Source: an uncultured Pseudomonadales bacterium
GTDB lineage: Bacteria > Pseudomonadota > Gammaproteobacteria > Pseudomonadales > Cellvibrionaceae
NCBI GenBank assembly: GCA_947489425.1
Contig: CANLDL010000002.1
Location: forward strand, 806,001 to 870,000
Reading direction: 5' to 3'
DNA length: 64,000 bases
Shown here: piece by piece, positions 18,566 to 27,870 of the stretch
Position numbering within the stretch: position 1 is the stretch's first letter
How the letters are laid out: each line of letters opens with the position of its first letter
Notes under the pieces: generated by a model
Database searches by the model: none
What the model saw: the letters and a program-made list of their open reading frames with translations, nothing else
What the model was told of the DNA's origin: nothing
Translations under genes and position numbers: made by a program

Positions 18566-18586
18566 TTTGCACCAAATAGGTGCAAA
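18566..18586. promoter_or_regulatory. NtrC-type enhancer site
   Basis: A perfect 8-bp inverted repeat (TTTGCACC, five bases, GGTGCAAA) contains the 17-mer TGCACC-N5-GGTGCA typical of NtrC operators. It is centred roughly 120 bp upstream of the predicted sigma-54 start site, a usual enhancer distance. A weaker half-site (GCGCACCAAAG) lies at about 18596-18606. Confidence 0.75.
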
Positions 18587-18723
18587 ATTTGAGTCGCGCA
18601 CCAAAGAGAAGCTCTATTTTAGTGCGAACAAATAAAAAGAGGAGGGAGGATAGATGAAAACTAAATTATGAAATACAGAATGTATGCTTTAATTAAAGTA
18701 GGAAAAAGCCAATACCGTGAGGC

Positions 18724-18996
18724 TTATTGTTTATTTTTTGTAGCGGTATTTTGCTCAATAGTTGCCTCTAACTCTGCGAAACGTAACTCTAAATTCTGTA
18801 ATAACTCACGCGTACGCAATAGGACTGATGCCTGTGCATCGAACTCATCACGCGGGACTAAATCAACATGGCGTAATGAAGAGGCTATCACTGCTTTTAA
18901 TTGTGAACGACTGGCCTCGCTGATAGAGTCTGAAAGCTCACCATCAAAACGAGATATTATTTCATCCAAGACACGATTTATCACTATTTTCACCAA
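18724..18996 (-). CDS. ubiK: Ubiquinone biosynthesis accessory factor UbiK (YqiC/BMFP family)
   Basis: A roughly 90-residue protein with the BMFP signature: SQLKAVIASSLRHVDLVPRDEFDAQ, then a C-terminal coiled coil through VLLRTRELLQNLELRFAELE. UbiK helps the soluble Ubi complex in aerobic ubiquinone synthesis and has been reported as trimeric and lipid-associated. The start is uncertain: the longest frame opens with TTG at 18996 and a GTG follows at 18993; no ATG fits. Position upstream of glnK matches Pseudomonas. Confidence 0.87.
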   Translation of the reverse strand: MVKIVINRVLDEIISRFDGELSDSISEASRSQLKAVIASSLRHVDLVPRDEFDAQASVLLRTRELLQNLELRFAELEATIEQNTATKNKQ

Positions 18997-19128
18997 TAAA
19001 TGATTCTTTAAGTATCATAAATAATACAAAGAGTTTTAACCCAATGCTAATTTGCAGTAAGCTTTATATCATAACATTACTTAGTTAGCATAAGTGTTAG
19101 CTTATTATCAGCGACAAAGGAAATGACC

Positions 19129-20181
19129 ATGAGCGAAACGATAAATATACACTCATTCTTTGGCATAAAACGACCCATTATCCAAGCACCCATGGCAGGG
19201 GTACAAGATAGCAAACTGACAATCGCTGTTTCTAACTCAGGTGGTTTAGGCTCGCTGCCTTGCGCCATGCTGAGTAAAGAGCAAATACATGATGAACTCA
19301 CCACTATTACAGGGGCAACGACAAACCCCTTTAATCTCAACTTTTTTTGTCACCAAGCGCCAACACTTAGCGCCGAGAGAGAAGCCAAATGGAGAAGCGC
19401 ACTCCAGCCCTTTTTTACCCAATATAAGCTAGATAGTAGTGATACTGGTGCTGGCTTTGCTCGCGAGCCTTTTAGTCACGAAATTGCCGATATTATCGAG
19501 CCATTCAAACCACCCGTACTCAGCTTTCATTTTGGCTTACCCGAGCCTACTCTGATTGAGCGAATAAAAACGTGGGGCGGCCTGATTATGGCATCGGCCA
19601 CTACAGTAAAAGAGGCTCTTTGGTTAGAGGCAAATGGAGCTGATGCAGTTATTGCACAGGGCCTTGAAGCTGGCGGTCATCGGGGGATGTTCTTATCCAA
19701 AGACTTAACCAAGCAGGTAGGGACATTATCATTATTACCTCAAATAGTGGACGCCGTTAATATACCGGTGATTGCAGCCGGTGGTTTTAGCAATGCCAAA
19801 GCCGTCAGTGCAGCGCTTTCTCTGGGTGCTATTGCTGTGCAACTAGGCACTACTTACCTATTATGCAACGAGACAAAAACCTCCTCTTTGCATAGAGCCG
19901 CAATTAAGAGCGAAGACTCACAACATACAGCGATTACTAATGTATTTTCTGGCAGGCCCGCACGTAGTATTGTTAATCGCTTAGTTCGCGAAGTGGGGCC
20001 AATAAGTACGGAGACACCTGAATTCCCGCTAGCAGCGACGGCTGTTGGTGTACTCAAGCAAGCAGCCGAGGCCAACAACTCCAGCGATTTTTCATCACTT
20101 TGGTGCGGGCAAAATGCAACGGGCTGTAAAGAAATATCTGCAGCGGAACTCACTCTCGAGCTGACACCTGAAGGCTATTAA
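19129..20181 (+). CDS. NAD(P)H-dependent flavin oxidoreductase / nitronate monooxygenase family
   Basis: A 350-residue FMN TIM-barrel protein of the 2-nitropropane dioxygenase-like family. Typical segments are KRPIIQAPMAGV at the start, NPFNLNFFCHQ, the GLEAGGHRGMF active-site loop, IPVIAAGGFSNAKAV and GAIAVQLGTTYLLCNE, the last two forming the phosphate-binding region. It may oxidise alkyl nitronates or act as an enoyl reductase-like enzyme; the substrate is not readable. I prefer the ATG at 19129 because AAAGG is 8 bases upstream; the ATG at 19123 is too close to it. Confidence 0.87.
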   Translation: MSETINIHSFFGIKRPIIQAPMAGVQDSKLTIAVSNSGGLGSLPCAMLSKEQIHDELTTITGATTNPFNLNFFCHQAPTLSAEREAKWRSALQPFFTQYKLDSSDTGAGFAREPFSHEIADIIEPFKPPVLSFHFGLPEPTLIERIKTWGGLIMASATTVKEALWLEANGADAVIAQGLEAGGHRGMFLSKDLTKQVGTLSLLPQIVDAVNIPVIAAGGFSNAKAVSAALSLGAIAVQLGTTYLLCNETKTSSLHRAAIKSEDSQHTAITNVFSGRPARSIVNRLVREVGPISTETPEFPLAATAVGVLKQAAEANNSSDFSSLWCGQNATGCKEISAAELTLELTPEGY

Positions 20182-20197
20182 TATGGTGAGAAATTAA

Positions 20198-20800
20198 ATG
20201 AAAAATAACCAGTGGTTGGCTGAAAAGCCATTACTAGGTAAGGTTATTAGTTTGTACCCTCTTCAAAGAGAACACTCTCAGGCACTTATTCAAGCGGCAT
20301 CTGATGGAGAGCTATGGGATTTATGGTACACCTCTATTCCTGACAAAAAATCTATCAACGCCTATATAGAAGCAGCACTGTCTGATCAAGAAAAAGGCAC
20401 TGCCTTACCATTTGTTGTTATCGACAATTCAACACAAGAAATTATTGGGTCGACGCGTTTTTGCAATGCCGATACCGTTAATCACCGTGCCGAAATAGGC
20501 TACACTTGGTATGCTAAGCGTTATCAGAGAACATCCGTAAATACCGAGTGTAAATATCTTTTGTTGAGCTATGCCTTTGAACAGCTCTCAGCAATCGCTA
20601 TAGAATTTCGCACTCACTGGCACAATTACGCATCTCGTAACGCCATTAGTCGTTTAGGTGCAAAACAAGATGGCGTACTGAGAAATCATAAAAAATTGGC
20701 AAACGGTAGTTATAGAGACACGGTAGTTTTTTCGATTATAGATAATGAGTGGCCAGCAGTTAAAGCAAACCTCAGCTTTAAAATGGAAAAATACCCCTAA
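20198..20800 (+). CDS. GNAT family N-acetyltransferase (RimJ/RimL type)
   Basis: A 200-residue protein of the RimL-like GNAT class. It contains IIGSTRFCNAD and HRAEIGYTWYAKRYQRTSVNTECKYLLLSYAFEQ in the position of the acetyl-CoA-binding motif, then ASRNAISRLGAKQDGVLRNHKKLANG, which is a typical end of this subgroup. It probably acetylates an amino group on a protein or small molecule; the target is unknown. It lies 17 bp after the flavin oxidoreductase gene and is followed by a strong terminator. Confidence 0.88.
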   Translation: MKNNQWLAEKPLLGKVISLYPLQREHSQALIQAASDGELWDLWYTSIPDKKSINAYIEAALSDQEKGTALPFVVIDNSTQEIIGSTRFCNADTVNHRAEIGYTWYAKRYQRTSVNTECKYLLLSYAFEQLSAIAIEFRTHWHNYASRNAISRLGAKQDGVLRNHKKLANGSYRDTVVFSIIDNEWPAVKANLSFKMEKYP

Positions 20801-20835
20801 ATAAATACTATAACTAATTAATAATCGACAAATAC

Positions 20836-20867
20836 AAAAAAGCCGATCATTAATGATCGGCTTTTTT
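20836..20867. terminator. Bidirectional terminator (perfect 32-bp palindrome)
   Basis: The arms AAAAAAGCCGATCATT and AATGATCGGCTTTTTT form a perfect palindrome with a GC-rich core and T tracts on both strands, between two convergent genes. Confidence 0.92.
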
Positions 20868-20899
20868 CTTGGCTGTTGGTTTTTACTAGCAGCTAAAAA

Positions 20900-23020
20900 C
20901 TAACCACGCGTCCAATTATGGAATTTCTCAAGCCAAGCCAAGGTTTTTTCAGACACATTTTTGCGCTTCCATTCACCCGCTACAAACTTATTTGCCTCAC
21001 TCATGGTTGGGTAAATATGAATCGTTCCTAAGATTTTATTGAGGCCAATATTGTGCTTCATAGCAGAAACGTATTCGGTAATTAACTCACCCCCATGGGC
21101 ACCGACAATTGTGCAGCCTAAAATTTTATCACGGCCTTTTACGGTAAGTACTTTAACAAAACCCTTGGCTTCGTTATCGGCAATGGCACGATCAAGGTCA
21201 TCGATACCGTACTTGGTAACGTCGTATTCAATGCCTTTTTCTTTTGCCTCTGCTTCACTTAGCCCTACACGTGCGACCTCTGGATCACTGAAGGTAGCCC
21301 AGGGGATAACACGATAATCGACTTTGAATTTTTTAAACTTCCCAAACAAGGCATTCACACTGGCATACCATGCTTGATGCGCTGCCGTGTGAGTAAATTG
21401 ATAAGGGCCAGCAACATCACCGCAAGCATAGATATTAGGGAATTTTGTACGCAGGTATTCATCCACCATAATAGTTCCTGGACGCACTGTCTCAATACCT
21501 AGTTCTTCTAGGCCCATACCTTCGGTATTGGCTTTGCGACCTACTGCCACCATGACACGATCAAAGCTAATTTCACTCTCACCTTGCTCACCTTTTAATT
21601 GCGCAATATAGCCGTCCTCTGCCTTTTTGAAACCAACAATCTGCTGGCCTAACACCACATTAACGCCTTCTTGCTGGAATACATCTAACATATATTCCGA
21701 CACATCTTTGTCTTCGCGGGGCATTAAACGATCAGCCATATCAACCACGGTAACCTCTGAGCCTAAACGCTGGAAGGATTGTGCAAGCTCACAGCCAATA
21801 GGGCCTGCCCCCATAACTAGCAGTTTTTTAGGCTGCTCCTCTAGCGACCATAAACTATCGGACGTTAGCGGCTCAACATCCTCTAGGCCTGGGATAGGTG
21901 GTACAAAGGGGCGCGCACCACTGGCGATAATAATATTTTTAGTAGCAATCACTTTGCCATTAACTTCTACTTCATAAGGGGAGAGGATAGTGGCTTCACC
22001 TTGGATACAATCTACCCCTAAGCTTGTGTAGCGCTCAATGGAATCGTGTGGTTCGATGGTATCAATTACTTTATGAATACGCTGCATCACTTTAGGAAAG
22101 TTAACAACACCACTCGCATTTTCGATACCCAGTTGATCCGCTTTCTCAATAAAATGATTTGTCTTTGCAGCACGAATCAGTGCTTTACTGGGAACACAAC
22201 CCGTGTTGAGACAATCGCCACCCATTTTGTGTTTTTCAATTAACGTTACTTTAGCCTTTACTGCTGCTGCAATGTAAGCACTGACTAAGCCTGCACTGCC
22301 TCCACCAATAACAACTAAGTTGGTATCGAATTTTTTGGGCTTGCTATAACCTTTATACGCTTGCTTTGCCTTAAACCAGTTAACCGTACCCCGAACAATA
22401 TAAGGGAAAAGTGCTAGCAATATAAAGGCACCTAAAATAGATGGTGTGAGTACACCCGACACACTAAGCTCTTCAACTGCGCCCAATTGCGCACCGGCAT
22501 TAACAAAAATAATCGTACCGGCAAACATACCCAATTGACTGACCCAGTAGAACGTCCACGTCTTAATTTTAGTTAAACCAAATACAAGGTTAACCACAAA
22601 GAAAGGCACTGCTGGAATTAATCTCAATGTAAATAAGTAGAAGGCTCCCTCTTTGGCTACACCTTCGTTAATTTTGGTGAGGTAACTACCAAATTTTGCA
22701 TTAACTGTATCCGCAAAGAGTGTTCTTGAGAGTAAAAAGGCAAGAGTTGCACCAATACTGCTCGCAAAAGATACCAATAGTACACCCAGCCACAAGCCAA
22801 AAACGGCACCACCGAGTAAGGTGATACCTGCCGCACCAGGAAGCGATAGTGCTGCAACCAAAATATATAACCCAAGATAAGCAAGCGCCGCTGTTAACGC
22901 GTTTTCATCAACCCAGCCTCTAAATTTTGATATAGAAATATACTGTGCGCCATCAAAGTAAAAGAATGCACCAACCAGCGCTGCAACAACAATTAAAACG
23001 AGTAGTTTCGTATTCTTCAT
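20900..23020 (-). CDS. Fusion of TVP38/TMEM64 membrane domain and FAD-dependent disulfide oxidoreductase
   Basis: A 706-residue fusion. Residues 1 to about 220 are a TVP38/TMEM64 (SNARE-associated, DedA-like) membrane domain with several helices, including LPGAAGITLLGGAVFG and RLIPAVPFFVVNLVFG. From about 230 on it is a pyridine nucleotide-disulfide oxidoreductase with FAD loop VIGGGSAGLV, redox motif GGDCLNTGCVPSK (Cys about 270 and 275), NAD-binding VMGAGPIGCELAQ, YACGDVAG and a dimerisation domain (YPTMSEA replaces the usual His-Pro-Thr). It lacks the N-terminal HMA domain of mercuric reductases. The substrate is unknown. I use the ATG at 23020, with GGA seven bases upstream; an ATG at 23032 is possible. 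Confidence 0.9.
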   Translation of the reverse strand: MKNTKLLVLIVVAALVGAFFYFDGAQYISISKFRGWVDENALTAALAYLGLYILVAALSLPGAAGITLLGGAVFGLWLGVLLVSFASSIGATLAFLLSRTLFADTVNAKFGSYLTKINEGVAKEGAFYLFTLRLIPAVPFFVVNLVFGLTKIKTWTFYWVSQLGMFAGTIIFVNAGAQLGAVEELSVSGVLTPSILGAFILLALFPYIVRGTVNWFKAKQAYKGYSKPKKFDTNLVVIGGGSAGLVSAYIAAAVKAKVTLIEKHKMGGDCLNTGCVPSKALIRAAKTNHFIEKADQLGIENASGVVNFPKVMQRIHKVIDTIEPHDSIERYTSLGVDCIQGEATILSPYEVEVNGKVIATKNIIIASGARPFVPPIPGLEDVEPLTSDSLWSLEEQPKKLLVMGAGPIGCELAQSFQRLGSEVTVVDMADRLMPREDKDVSEYMLDVFQQEGVNVVLGQQIVGFKKAEDGYIAQLKGEQGESEISFDRVMVAVGRKANTEGMGLEELGIETVRPGTIMVDEYLRTKFPNIYACGDVAGPYQFTHTAAHQAWYASVNALFGKFKKFKVDYRVIPWATFSDPEVARVGLSEAEAKEKGIEYDVTKYGIDDLDRAIADNEAKGFVKVLTVKGRDKILGCTIVGAHGGELITEYVSAMKHNIGLNKILGTIHIYPTMSEANKFVAGEWKRKNVSEKTLAWLEKFHNWTRG

Positions 23021-23415
23021 AGAAAATTCCATTAAACAATTTATGGTTACCCTGCAATTAAGTTCTCAAAACAGTCCTTAAGTAGAACAGAGTAGCCCAT
23101 GAGACCCATGTTATCGATAAAGGTTCGCTACTTTAGTTGTACAAGCAAAGAGCTATCACCATAGATTGTTTTTAGAGCATTTTAGTTACAACTAATAATG
23201 ATTAAGGCACAAAACCTGACAATTTACGATTATTGGCTTAGGAGGTAATACTTTGCATTTATCGCAATAACCCATTCTATGGGGCTTTATCTGCAATTTT
23301 AACAGTTTTAAATTTTAGCTAATAAAAACGATAGCTCTTGTTAACTATTCAGAAGAAAGCGATTTATGCTATTCTGGTGGTTGTTGATTATTTATACCTG
23401 AATTGAGGATTTTTT
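23021..23415. other. Divergent intergenic region before trxA
   Basis: A 395-bp AT-rich gap between the divergent fusion gene and trxA, expected to contain both promoters. A distant 8-bp inverted pair (TTAGTTGT near 23133 and ACAACTAA near 23188) is visible but not convincing. No small ORF or RNA gene was recognised. Confidence 0.4.
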
Positions 23416-23742
23416 ATGAGTGACGCGATCACACATGTAACAGATGCTAGCTTTAATGATGACGTTATCACTGCCGATGGACCTGTATTAGTAGATTTTT
23501 GGGCTGCGTGGTGCGGACCCTGTAAAATGATTGCCCCTGTACTTGATCAATTAGCGGGTGAATATGCTGGTAAATTGAAAATTTGTAAAATGGATGTCGA
23601 TGGCAATAAAGAAACGCCCGCAAAATTTGGTATTCGTGGTATTCCTACATTAATGATTTTCAAAAATGGCAGTATGGAAGCTCAAACTGTTGGTGCACTG
23701 TCAAAACCTGACCTTGAAAACTTTATCAAAGAGAACTTATAA
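23416..23742 (+). CDS. trxA: Thioredoxin TrxA
   Basis: A 108-residue thioredoxin with the active site WCGPC at residues 32-36, the conserved [14 protein letters not shown] context, cis-proline segment RGIPTLMIF, and the C-terminal helix. It reduces cytosolic disulfides (ribonucleotide reductase, methionine sulfoxide reductases) using thioredoxin reductase. It lies upstream of rho, as in E. coli and Pseudomonas. Confidence 0.97.
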   Translation: MSDAITHVTDASFNDDVITADGPVLVDFWAAWCGPCKMIAPVLDQLAGEYAGKLKICKMDVDGNKETPAKFGIRGIPTLMIFKNGSMEAQTVGALSKPDLENFIKENL

Positions 23743-24124
23743 GCCATTGATTACCAAAATATGATAACAACGCCTTTAAACACGTGTTGTTATCATAAAA
23801 TGTTGCATTTCACTAAAAAAAGTAAGCCTATAACTTGCGCTAGTCAAAATATTAGTTATACTCTAGGCAAATCATTTGAGCGACAATATCCCTAAACTAA
23901 AAAAGCATATAAGGGTTAAGCCTCAGTACATCAATAATCTTACTTACTCTTTGTCCCCTCCTGTTGGAGCTATTCATAGAATATTGTGTGGCACTTATTG
24001 TGACTGTGATTGTCAATCCTAATTAGTAATATTTACCCGTAGATCTTACTGATACCCAATTATAGACCTTACGAATACTAACTATTTAACCTTTCCTCTT
24101 TTCTAACCTCATACCAAACTACCT
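23743..24124 (+). promoter_or_regulatory. rho 5' leader with C-rich, G-free segment (candidate rut region)
   Basis: The 382-bp gap between trxA and rho ends in a 53-base stretch (24074-24126) with no G and 16 C, running up to the rho ATG. Such unstructured C-rich RNA is what Rho binds. Rho is known to terminate its own leader in E. coli, so autoregulation is a reasonable inference. There is no Shine-Dalgarno sequence before the start codon. Confidence 0.55.
23760..23797. repeat. 12-bp inverted repeat downstream of trxA
   Basis: TATGATAACAAC (23760-23771) is complementary to GTTGTTATCATA (23786-23797). It could form the 3' hairpin of the trxA message, but no T run follows, so termination may need Rho or not occur here. 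Confidence 0.55.
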
Positions 24125-25384
24125 ATGAATCTAACCGACCTAAAAACAAAACCTATTGAAGAACTTATTACTATTGCCCATGAGATGAACCTCGACAACA
24201 TGGCCCGCTCACGTAAGCAAGATGTTATCTTTAACATCTTAAAGCGCCACGCTAAGAGCGGAGAGGACATATACGGTGATGGTGTCCTTGAGATACTTCA
24301 AGATGGTTTTGGCTTTTTGCGTTCAGCGGACTGCTCATATCTTGCAGGCCCCGATGATATTTATGTGTCACCGAGTCAAATACGCCGCTTCAATTTACGC
24401 ACAGGCGATACAATTGCCGGTAAGATTCGCCCACCCAAAGAGGGTGAGCGTTATTTTGCACTACTAAAAGTTAATCAAATTAACTTTGATAAGCCCGAAA
24501 GCTCTCGTAGTAAAATCTTGTTTGAAAACCTAACGCCGTTGTTTCCTAATGATCGCTTAAAGTTAGAAGTCGGTAATGGTTCTACAGAAGATTTAACGGG
24601 CAGAATCATTGATATGATCTCTCCGATCGGTAAAGGCCAACGCGGCTTGATTGTCGCGCCGCCTAAAGCCGGTAAAACTATCATGATGCAAAATATTGCA
24701 CAGGCCGTTACACGTAATAACCCAGAAACACATTTAATTGTGCTTCTCATCGATGAACGACCTGAGGAAGTTACAGAGATGCAACGTTCAGTACGCGGAG
24801 AAGTTGTTGCCTCAACATTTGATGAGCCACCATCACGCCATGTACAAGTTGCCGAAATGGTGATCGAAAAAGCCAAGCGTTTAGTTGAACACAAAAAAGA
24901 CGTGATGATTCTGCTCGATTCTATTACACGCCTTGCTCGTGCTTACAATACTGTTATTCCATCATCAGGTAAGGTACTTACTGGTGGTGTAGACGCTCAT
25001 GCCCTTGAACGCCCTAAGCGCTTTTTTGGTGCAGCACGTAATATTGAAGAAGGTGGCAGCCTATCGATTGTCGCCACAGCACTTGTTGATACCGGCTCTA
25101 AAATGGACGAGGTTATCTACGAAGAATTCAAAGGGACGGGTAACCTTGAGCTACACCTTGATCGTAAAGTTGCAGAGAAACGTGTTTATCCCGCTATTAA
25201 TGTCCGACGCTCAGGTACTCGCCGCGAAGACTTATTAATGAGTGAAGAAGAACTACAACGCGTATGGATTATGCGTAAATTACTCAATGATATGGAAGAC
25301 GTTGCCGCCACTGAGTTTCTAGTCGATAAGCTCAAAGGCTTTAACACTAACGATGAGTTTTTCTTGTCAATGAAACGCAAATAA
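24125..25384 (+). CDS. rho: Transcription termination factor Rho
   Basis: A 419-residue hexameric RNA helicase/translocase, the same length as E. coli Rho. The N-terminal domain ([15 protein letters not shown]) is followed by the OB-fold RNA-binding domain ([38 protein letters not shown]). The ATPase core has Walker A APPKAGKT, Walker [17 protein letters not shown] and the Q-loop/R-loop ([31 protein letters not shown]). It ends transcripts at C-rich sites. Confidence 0.98.
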   Translation: MNLTDLKTKPIEELITIAHEMNLDNMARSRKQDVIFNILKRHAKSGEDIYGDGVLEILQDGFGFLRSADCSYLAGPDDIYVSPSQIRRFNLRTGDTIAGKIRPPKEGERYFALLKVNQINFDKPESSRSKILFENLTPLFPNDRLKLEVGNGSTEDLTGRIIDMISPIGKGQRGLIVAPPKAGKTIMMQNIAQAVTRNNPETHLIVLLIDERPEEVTEMQRSVRGEVVASTFDEPPSRHVQVAEMVIEKAKRLVEHKKDVMILLDSITRLARAYNTVIPSSGKVLTGGVDAHALERPKRFFGAARNIEEGGSLSIVATALVDTGSKMDEVIYEEFKGTGNLELHLDRKVAEKRVYPAINVRRSGTRREDLLMSEEELQRVWIMRKLLNDMEDVAATEFLVDKLKGFNTNDEFFLSMKRK

Positions 25385-25411
25385 TTTACCGCCTATAGTA
25401 TTACGTACATA

Positions 25412-25846
25412 TTACTCAGACATTAGGCTGCTTATTTTATCGAAATAACCGGGGAGCACTTGTGATAAACATGTTGCTCCCTTTTTGGTTAACGCTATTC
25501 TCTTTGCCCTCTTATCAGTTTCATCATCGTTTGATATTAATAACTCGTCAGCAATTAATTTTTTTAACGCCCGGGTTAATACAGGCCTTGATACATCCAA
25601 ACGTGATGCTATCTCGTGTGCATAAAGACTGTCTCTATCGGGTTCACGATCAATAACAATGAGTATCAAAAACTTTAGTTGTGAAAGGTCATTAGCAGAA
25701 AAGTAAGTATCTATGCCCCTGACCAACAAACTTGCTTTTCGCATAACAGCCAAAGCTTCAGCGATTGAATACTTTTCATTATCGGACAAATGACCAGTAT
25801 ATTTATTTAGCATTGCACGTGTAGGTAACTCTTTTAAAAAAAACAT
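25412..25846 (-). CDS. MarR family transcriptional regulator
   Basis: A 144-residue regulator with a winged helix-turn-helix. The recognition region reads YAHEIASRLDVSRPVLTRALKKLIADELL, followed by a wing with DDETDKRAKRIALTKKG. N- and C-terminal helices would dimerise. It is the second gene of a two-gene unit, 11 bp after a small monooxygenase gene, and a 46-bp palindrome precedes the first gene, so it probably controls its own operon. The inducing ligand is unknown. It converges with rho. Confidence 0.88.
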   Translation of the reverse strand: MFFLKELPTRAMLNKYTGHLSDNEKYSIAEALAVMRKASLLVRGIDTYFSANDLSQLKFLILIVIDREPDRDSLYAHEIASRLDVSRPVLTRALKKLIADELLISNDDETDKRAKRIALTKKGATCLSQVLPGYFDKISSLMSE

Positions 25847-25857
25847 ATACCTACCCC

Positions 25858-26148
25858 TTACGCTAGCTTAGTCATCTTGATAATTTCAGGAGTGACTACT
25901 AGCCAGTTTTTATAGGCTTCGAATACTTCTTTTGTATACGCCATATCATGATGTCGTTGCAAAGCGTCATCGCTAAGCCATTCTTCGTATAAATACAAGC
26001 TACCCCCTTCATCTTCGTGAAGAGTAAATGTTAAGCAACCAGGCTCGGCCAAGGTGCGCGGTATAATCTCTATTATTGCCGATTTAGCCACCTTAAAAAA
26101 TTCAGCTTTGGGCGTTATTTTGGCAAAAATGTATCTATGCTTATTCAT
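25858..26148 (-). CDS. Antibiotic biosynthesis monooxygenase (ABM) domain protein
   Basis: A 96-residue single-domain ABM/YgiN-like protein: IFAKITPKAEFFKVAKSAI, then TLAEPGCLTFTLHEDEGG, LYLYEEWLSDDALQRHHD and the final segment. Such proteins form dimeric ferredoxin-like barrels and oxidise quinols or similar aromatics without cofactors. I use the ATG at 26148, which gives the normal size; the frame extends upstream through the palindrome but that is unlikely to be translated. It precedes a marR gene in the same operon. Confidence 0.82.
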   Translation of the reverse strand: MNKHRYIFAKITPKAEFFKVAKSAIIEIIPRTLAEPGCLTFTLHEDEGGSLYLYEEWLSDDALQRHHDMAYTKEVFEAYKNWLVVTPEIIKMTKLA

Positions 26149-26157
26149 TTTTGGAAT

Positions 26158-26203
26158 CTCTACTTTAAATATAGTTATCATGATAACTATATTTAAAGTA
26201 GAG
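26158..26203. promoter_or_regulatory. 46-bp perfect palindrome, candidate MarR operator
   Basis: Every base from 26158 to 26180 is complementary to its mirror from 26181 to 26203. The core is AGTTATCATGATAACT. It begins ten bases upstream of the ABM start codon. The length and AT-rich symmetry fit binding by one or two MarR dimers, with the marR gene two positions downstream in the operon. Confidence 0.8.
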
Positions 26204-26334
26204 TCAACCTTACAATGCCCAAAACAAATTGCTACACTCAATTTCAATAAAAATAGACCATATAACTTTATGAAAGAGACCTAAAAAAGCGACACTTTCC
26301 CCTCTAGCGGCTCTTAAACAACTAGTAAAAAAAC

Positions 26335-27810
26335 ATGAAATATAAAAATCTTCGCGACTTTATTGATCAACTCGAAACCCAAGGCGAGTTGAAACGTATT
26401 AAGGCAGTCGTTGACCCGAACCTTGAAATGACAGAAATTTGTGATCGCACACTTCGCGCGCAGGGACCTGCATTACTTTTTGAAAACCCAAAGGGCCACA
26501 ATATACCCGTGCTTGCTAACTTATTTGGCACGCCTAAACGCGTTGCCATGGGCATGGGTGCAGACTCCGTTGAGGCATTACGCGAAATTGGTAAAGTACT
26601 TGCCATGCTAAAAGAGCCCGAGCCGCCTAAAGGCATGAAAGATGCCTGGAGTAAAATCCCGCTGTTTAAACAAGTGCTAAATATGTCGCCAAAGGTGGTA
26701 AAAAAAGCTGATTGCCAACAACAGCAGTTTACTGGCGAAGATATTGACCTTGCTAACTACCCTGTACAAACCTGCTGGCCTGGCGATGCAGGCCCATTGG
26801 TAACCTGGCCACTAGTCGTTACTCGTGGTCCTAATAAGGAGCGACAAAACTTAGGGATTTATCGCATGCAGGTGATCGGTAAAAACCGGCTTATTATGCG
26901 CTGGTTAAGTCACAGGGGTGGCGCGCTTGATTTTCGCGAATGGCAACAACAAAATCCAGGTAAACCTTACCCCGTTGCCGTTGCGCTAGGAGCCGACCCT
27001 GCGACGATTTTGGGTGCAGTGACCCCGGTACCCGATACACTAAGCGAGTACGCCTTCGCTGGGTTACTGCGAGGTAGTAAAACACAAGTCGTTAAATGTA
27101 TTGATAACGATTTACAAGTACCGGCCAATGCAGAGATTATTTTAGAAGGCTATTTATACCCAGATGATATGGCCGACGAAGGGCCCTTTGGTGATCACAC
27201 TGGCTACTATAATGAAGTTGACCAGTTTCCTGTATTTACTGTCGAGCGAATTACACAACGCGAAAACCCTATTTACCACTCCACCTATACTGGCCGCCCA
27301 CCCGATGAACCTGCTATTTTAGGGGTGGCACTCAACGAAGTGTTTGTACCTATATTACAAAAGCAATTTCCAGAAATTGTCGATTTTTATCTTCCACCCG
27401 AAGGTTGTTCTTACCGCATGGCGGTAGTTACTATGAAAAAACAGTACCCCGGTCATGCTAAACGCGTGATGCTGGGTGTATGGTCTTTTTTGCGACAATT
27501 TATGTACACCAAATTTGTGATTGTCACCGATGATGATGTCGACGCCCGTAACTGGGAAGATGTTATCTGGGCAATCACTACACGCACTGACCCTGCACGT
27601 GATATTACGCTAGTAGAAAATACCCCCATCGACTATCTAGATTTTGCATCACCAGTCTCGGGCTTGGGCTCAAAAATGGGTTTAGATGCAACCAATAAGT
27701 GGGAGGGAGAGACCACAAGAGAATGGGGTACGCCTATTGTCATGAGTGATGAGGTTAAAGAAAAAGTCGATAGTATTTGGGAAGAGTTAGGTATTGACTC
27801 AAAGCAGTGA
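26335..27810 (+). CDS. ubiD: 4-hydroxy-3-polyprenylbenzoate decarboxylase UbiD
   Basis: A 491-residue decarboxylase in ubiquinone synthesis that uses prenylated FMN. The N terminus ([21 protein letters not shown]), the [24 protein letters not shown] segment, and the [15 protein letters not shown] motif with the catalytic Glu/Asp residues are diagnostic. Length equals that of E. coli UbiD. No ubiX is present in the window. It ends at a strong terminator. Confidence 0.97.
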   Translation: MKYKNLRDFIDQLETQGELKRIKAVVDPNLEMTEICDRTLRAQGPALLFENPKGHNIPVLANLFGTPKRVAMGMGADSVEALREIGKVLAMLKEPEPPKGMKDAWSKIPLFKQVLNMSPKVVKKADCQQQQFTGEDIDLANYPVQTCWPGDAGPLVTWPLVVTRGPNKERQNLGIYRMQVIGKNRLIMRWLSHRGGALDFREWQQQNPGKPYPVAVALGADPATILGAVTPVPDTLSEYAFAGLLRGSKTQVVKCIDNDLQVPANAEIILEGYLYPDDMADEGPFGDHTGYYNEVDQFPVFTVERITQRENPIYHSTYTGRPPDEPAILGVALNEVFVPILQKQFPEIVDFYLPPEGCSYRMAVVTMKKQYPGHAKRVMLGVWSFLRQFMYTKFVIVTDDDVDARNWEDVIWAITTRTDPARDITLVENTPIDYLDFASPVSGLGSKMGLDATNKWEGETTREWGTPIVMSDEVKEKVDSIWEELGIDSKQ

Positions 27811-27811
27811 T

Positions 27812-27839
27812 AAAAAGTGGCCAAATTCAGCCACTTTTT
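27812..27839. terminator. Terminator between ubiD and the 478-residue protein gene
   Basis: Perfect ten-base arms AAAAAGTGGC and GCCACTTTTT with an eight-base loop, T-rich on both strands, between convergent genes. Confidence 0.9.
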
Positions 27840-27870
27840 CTTAGCTCTTTTTAAATAAATTAAGTAGGTA

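Noticed and set aside
23101..23200. LysR-like or Fur-like motif before trxA
   Set aside because: The inverted pair is distant and imperfect in AT-rich DNA; no regulator gene adjoins it.
26054..26284. Plus-strand 76-codon ORF over the palindrome
   Set aside because: It runs antisense through the ABM gene and reads the same peptide as the opposite strand only because of the palindrome.
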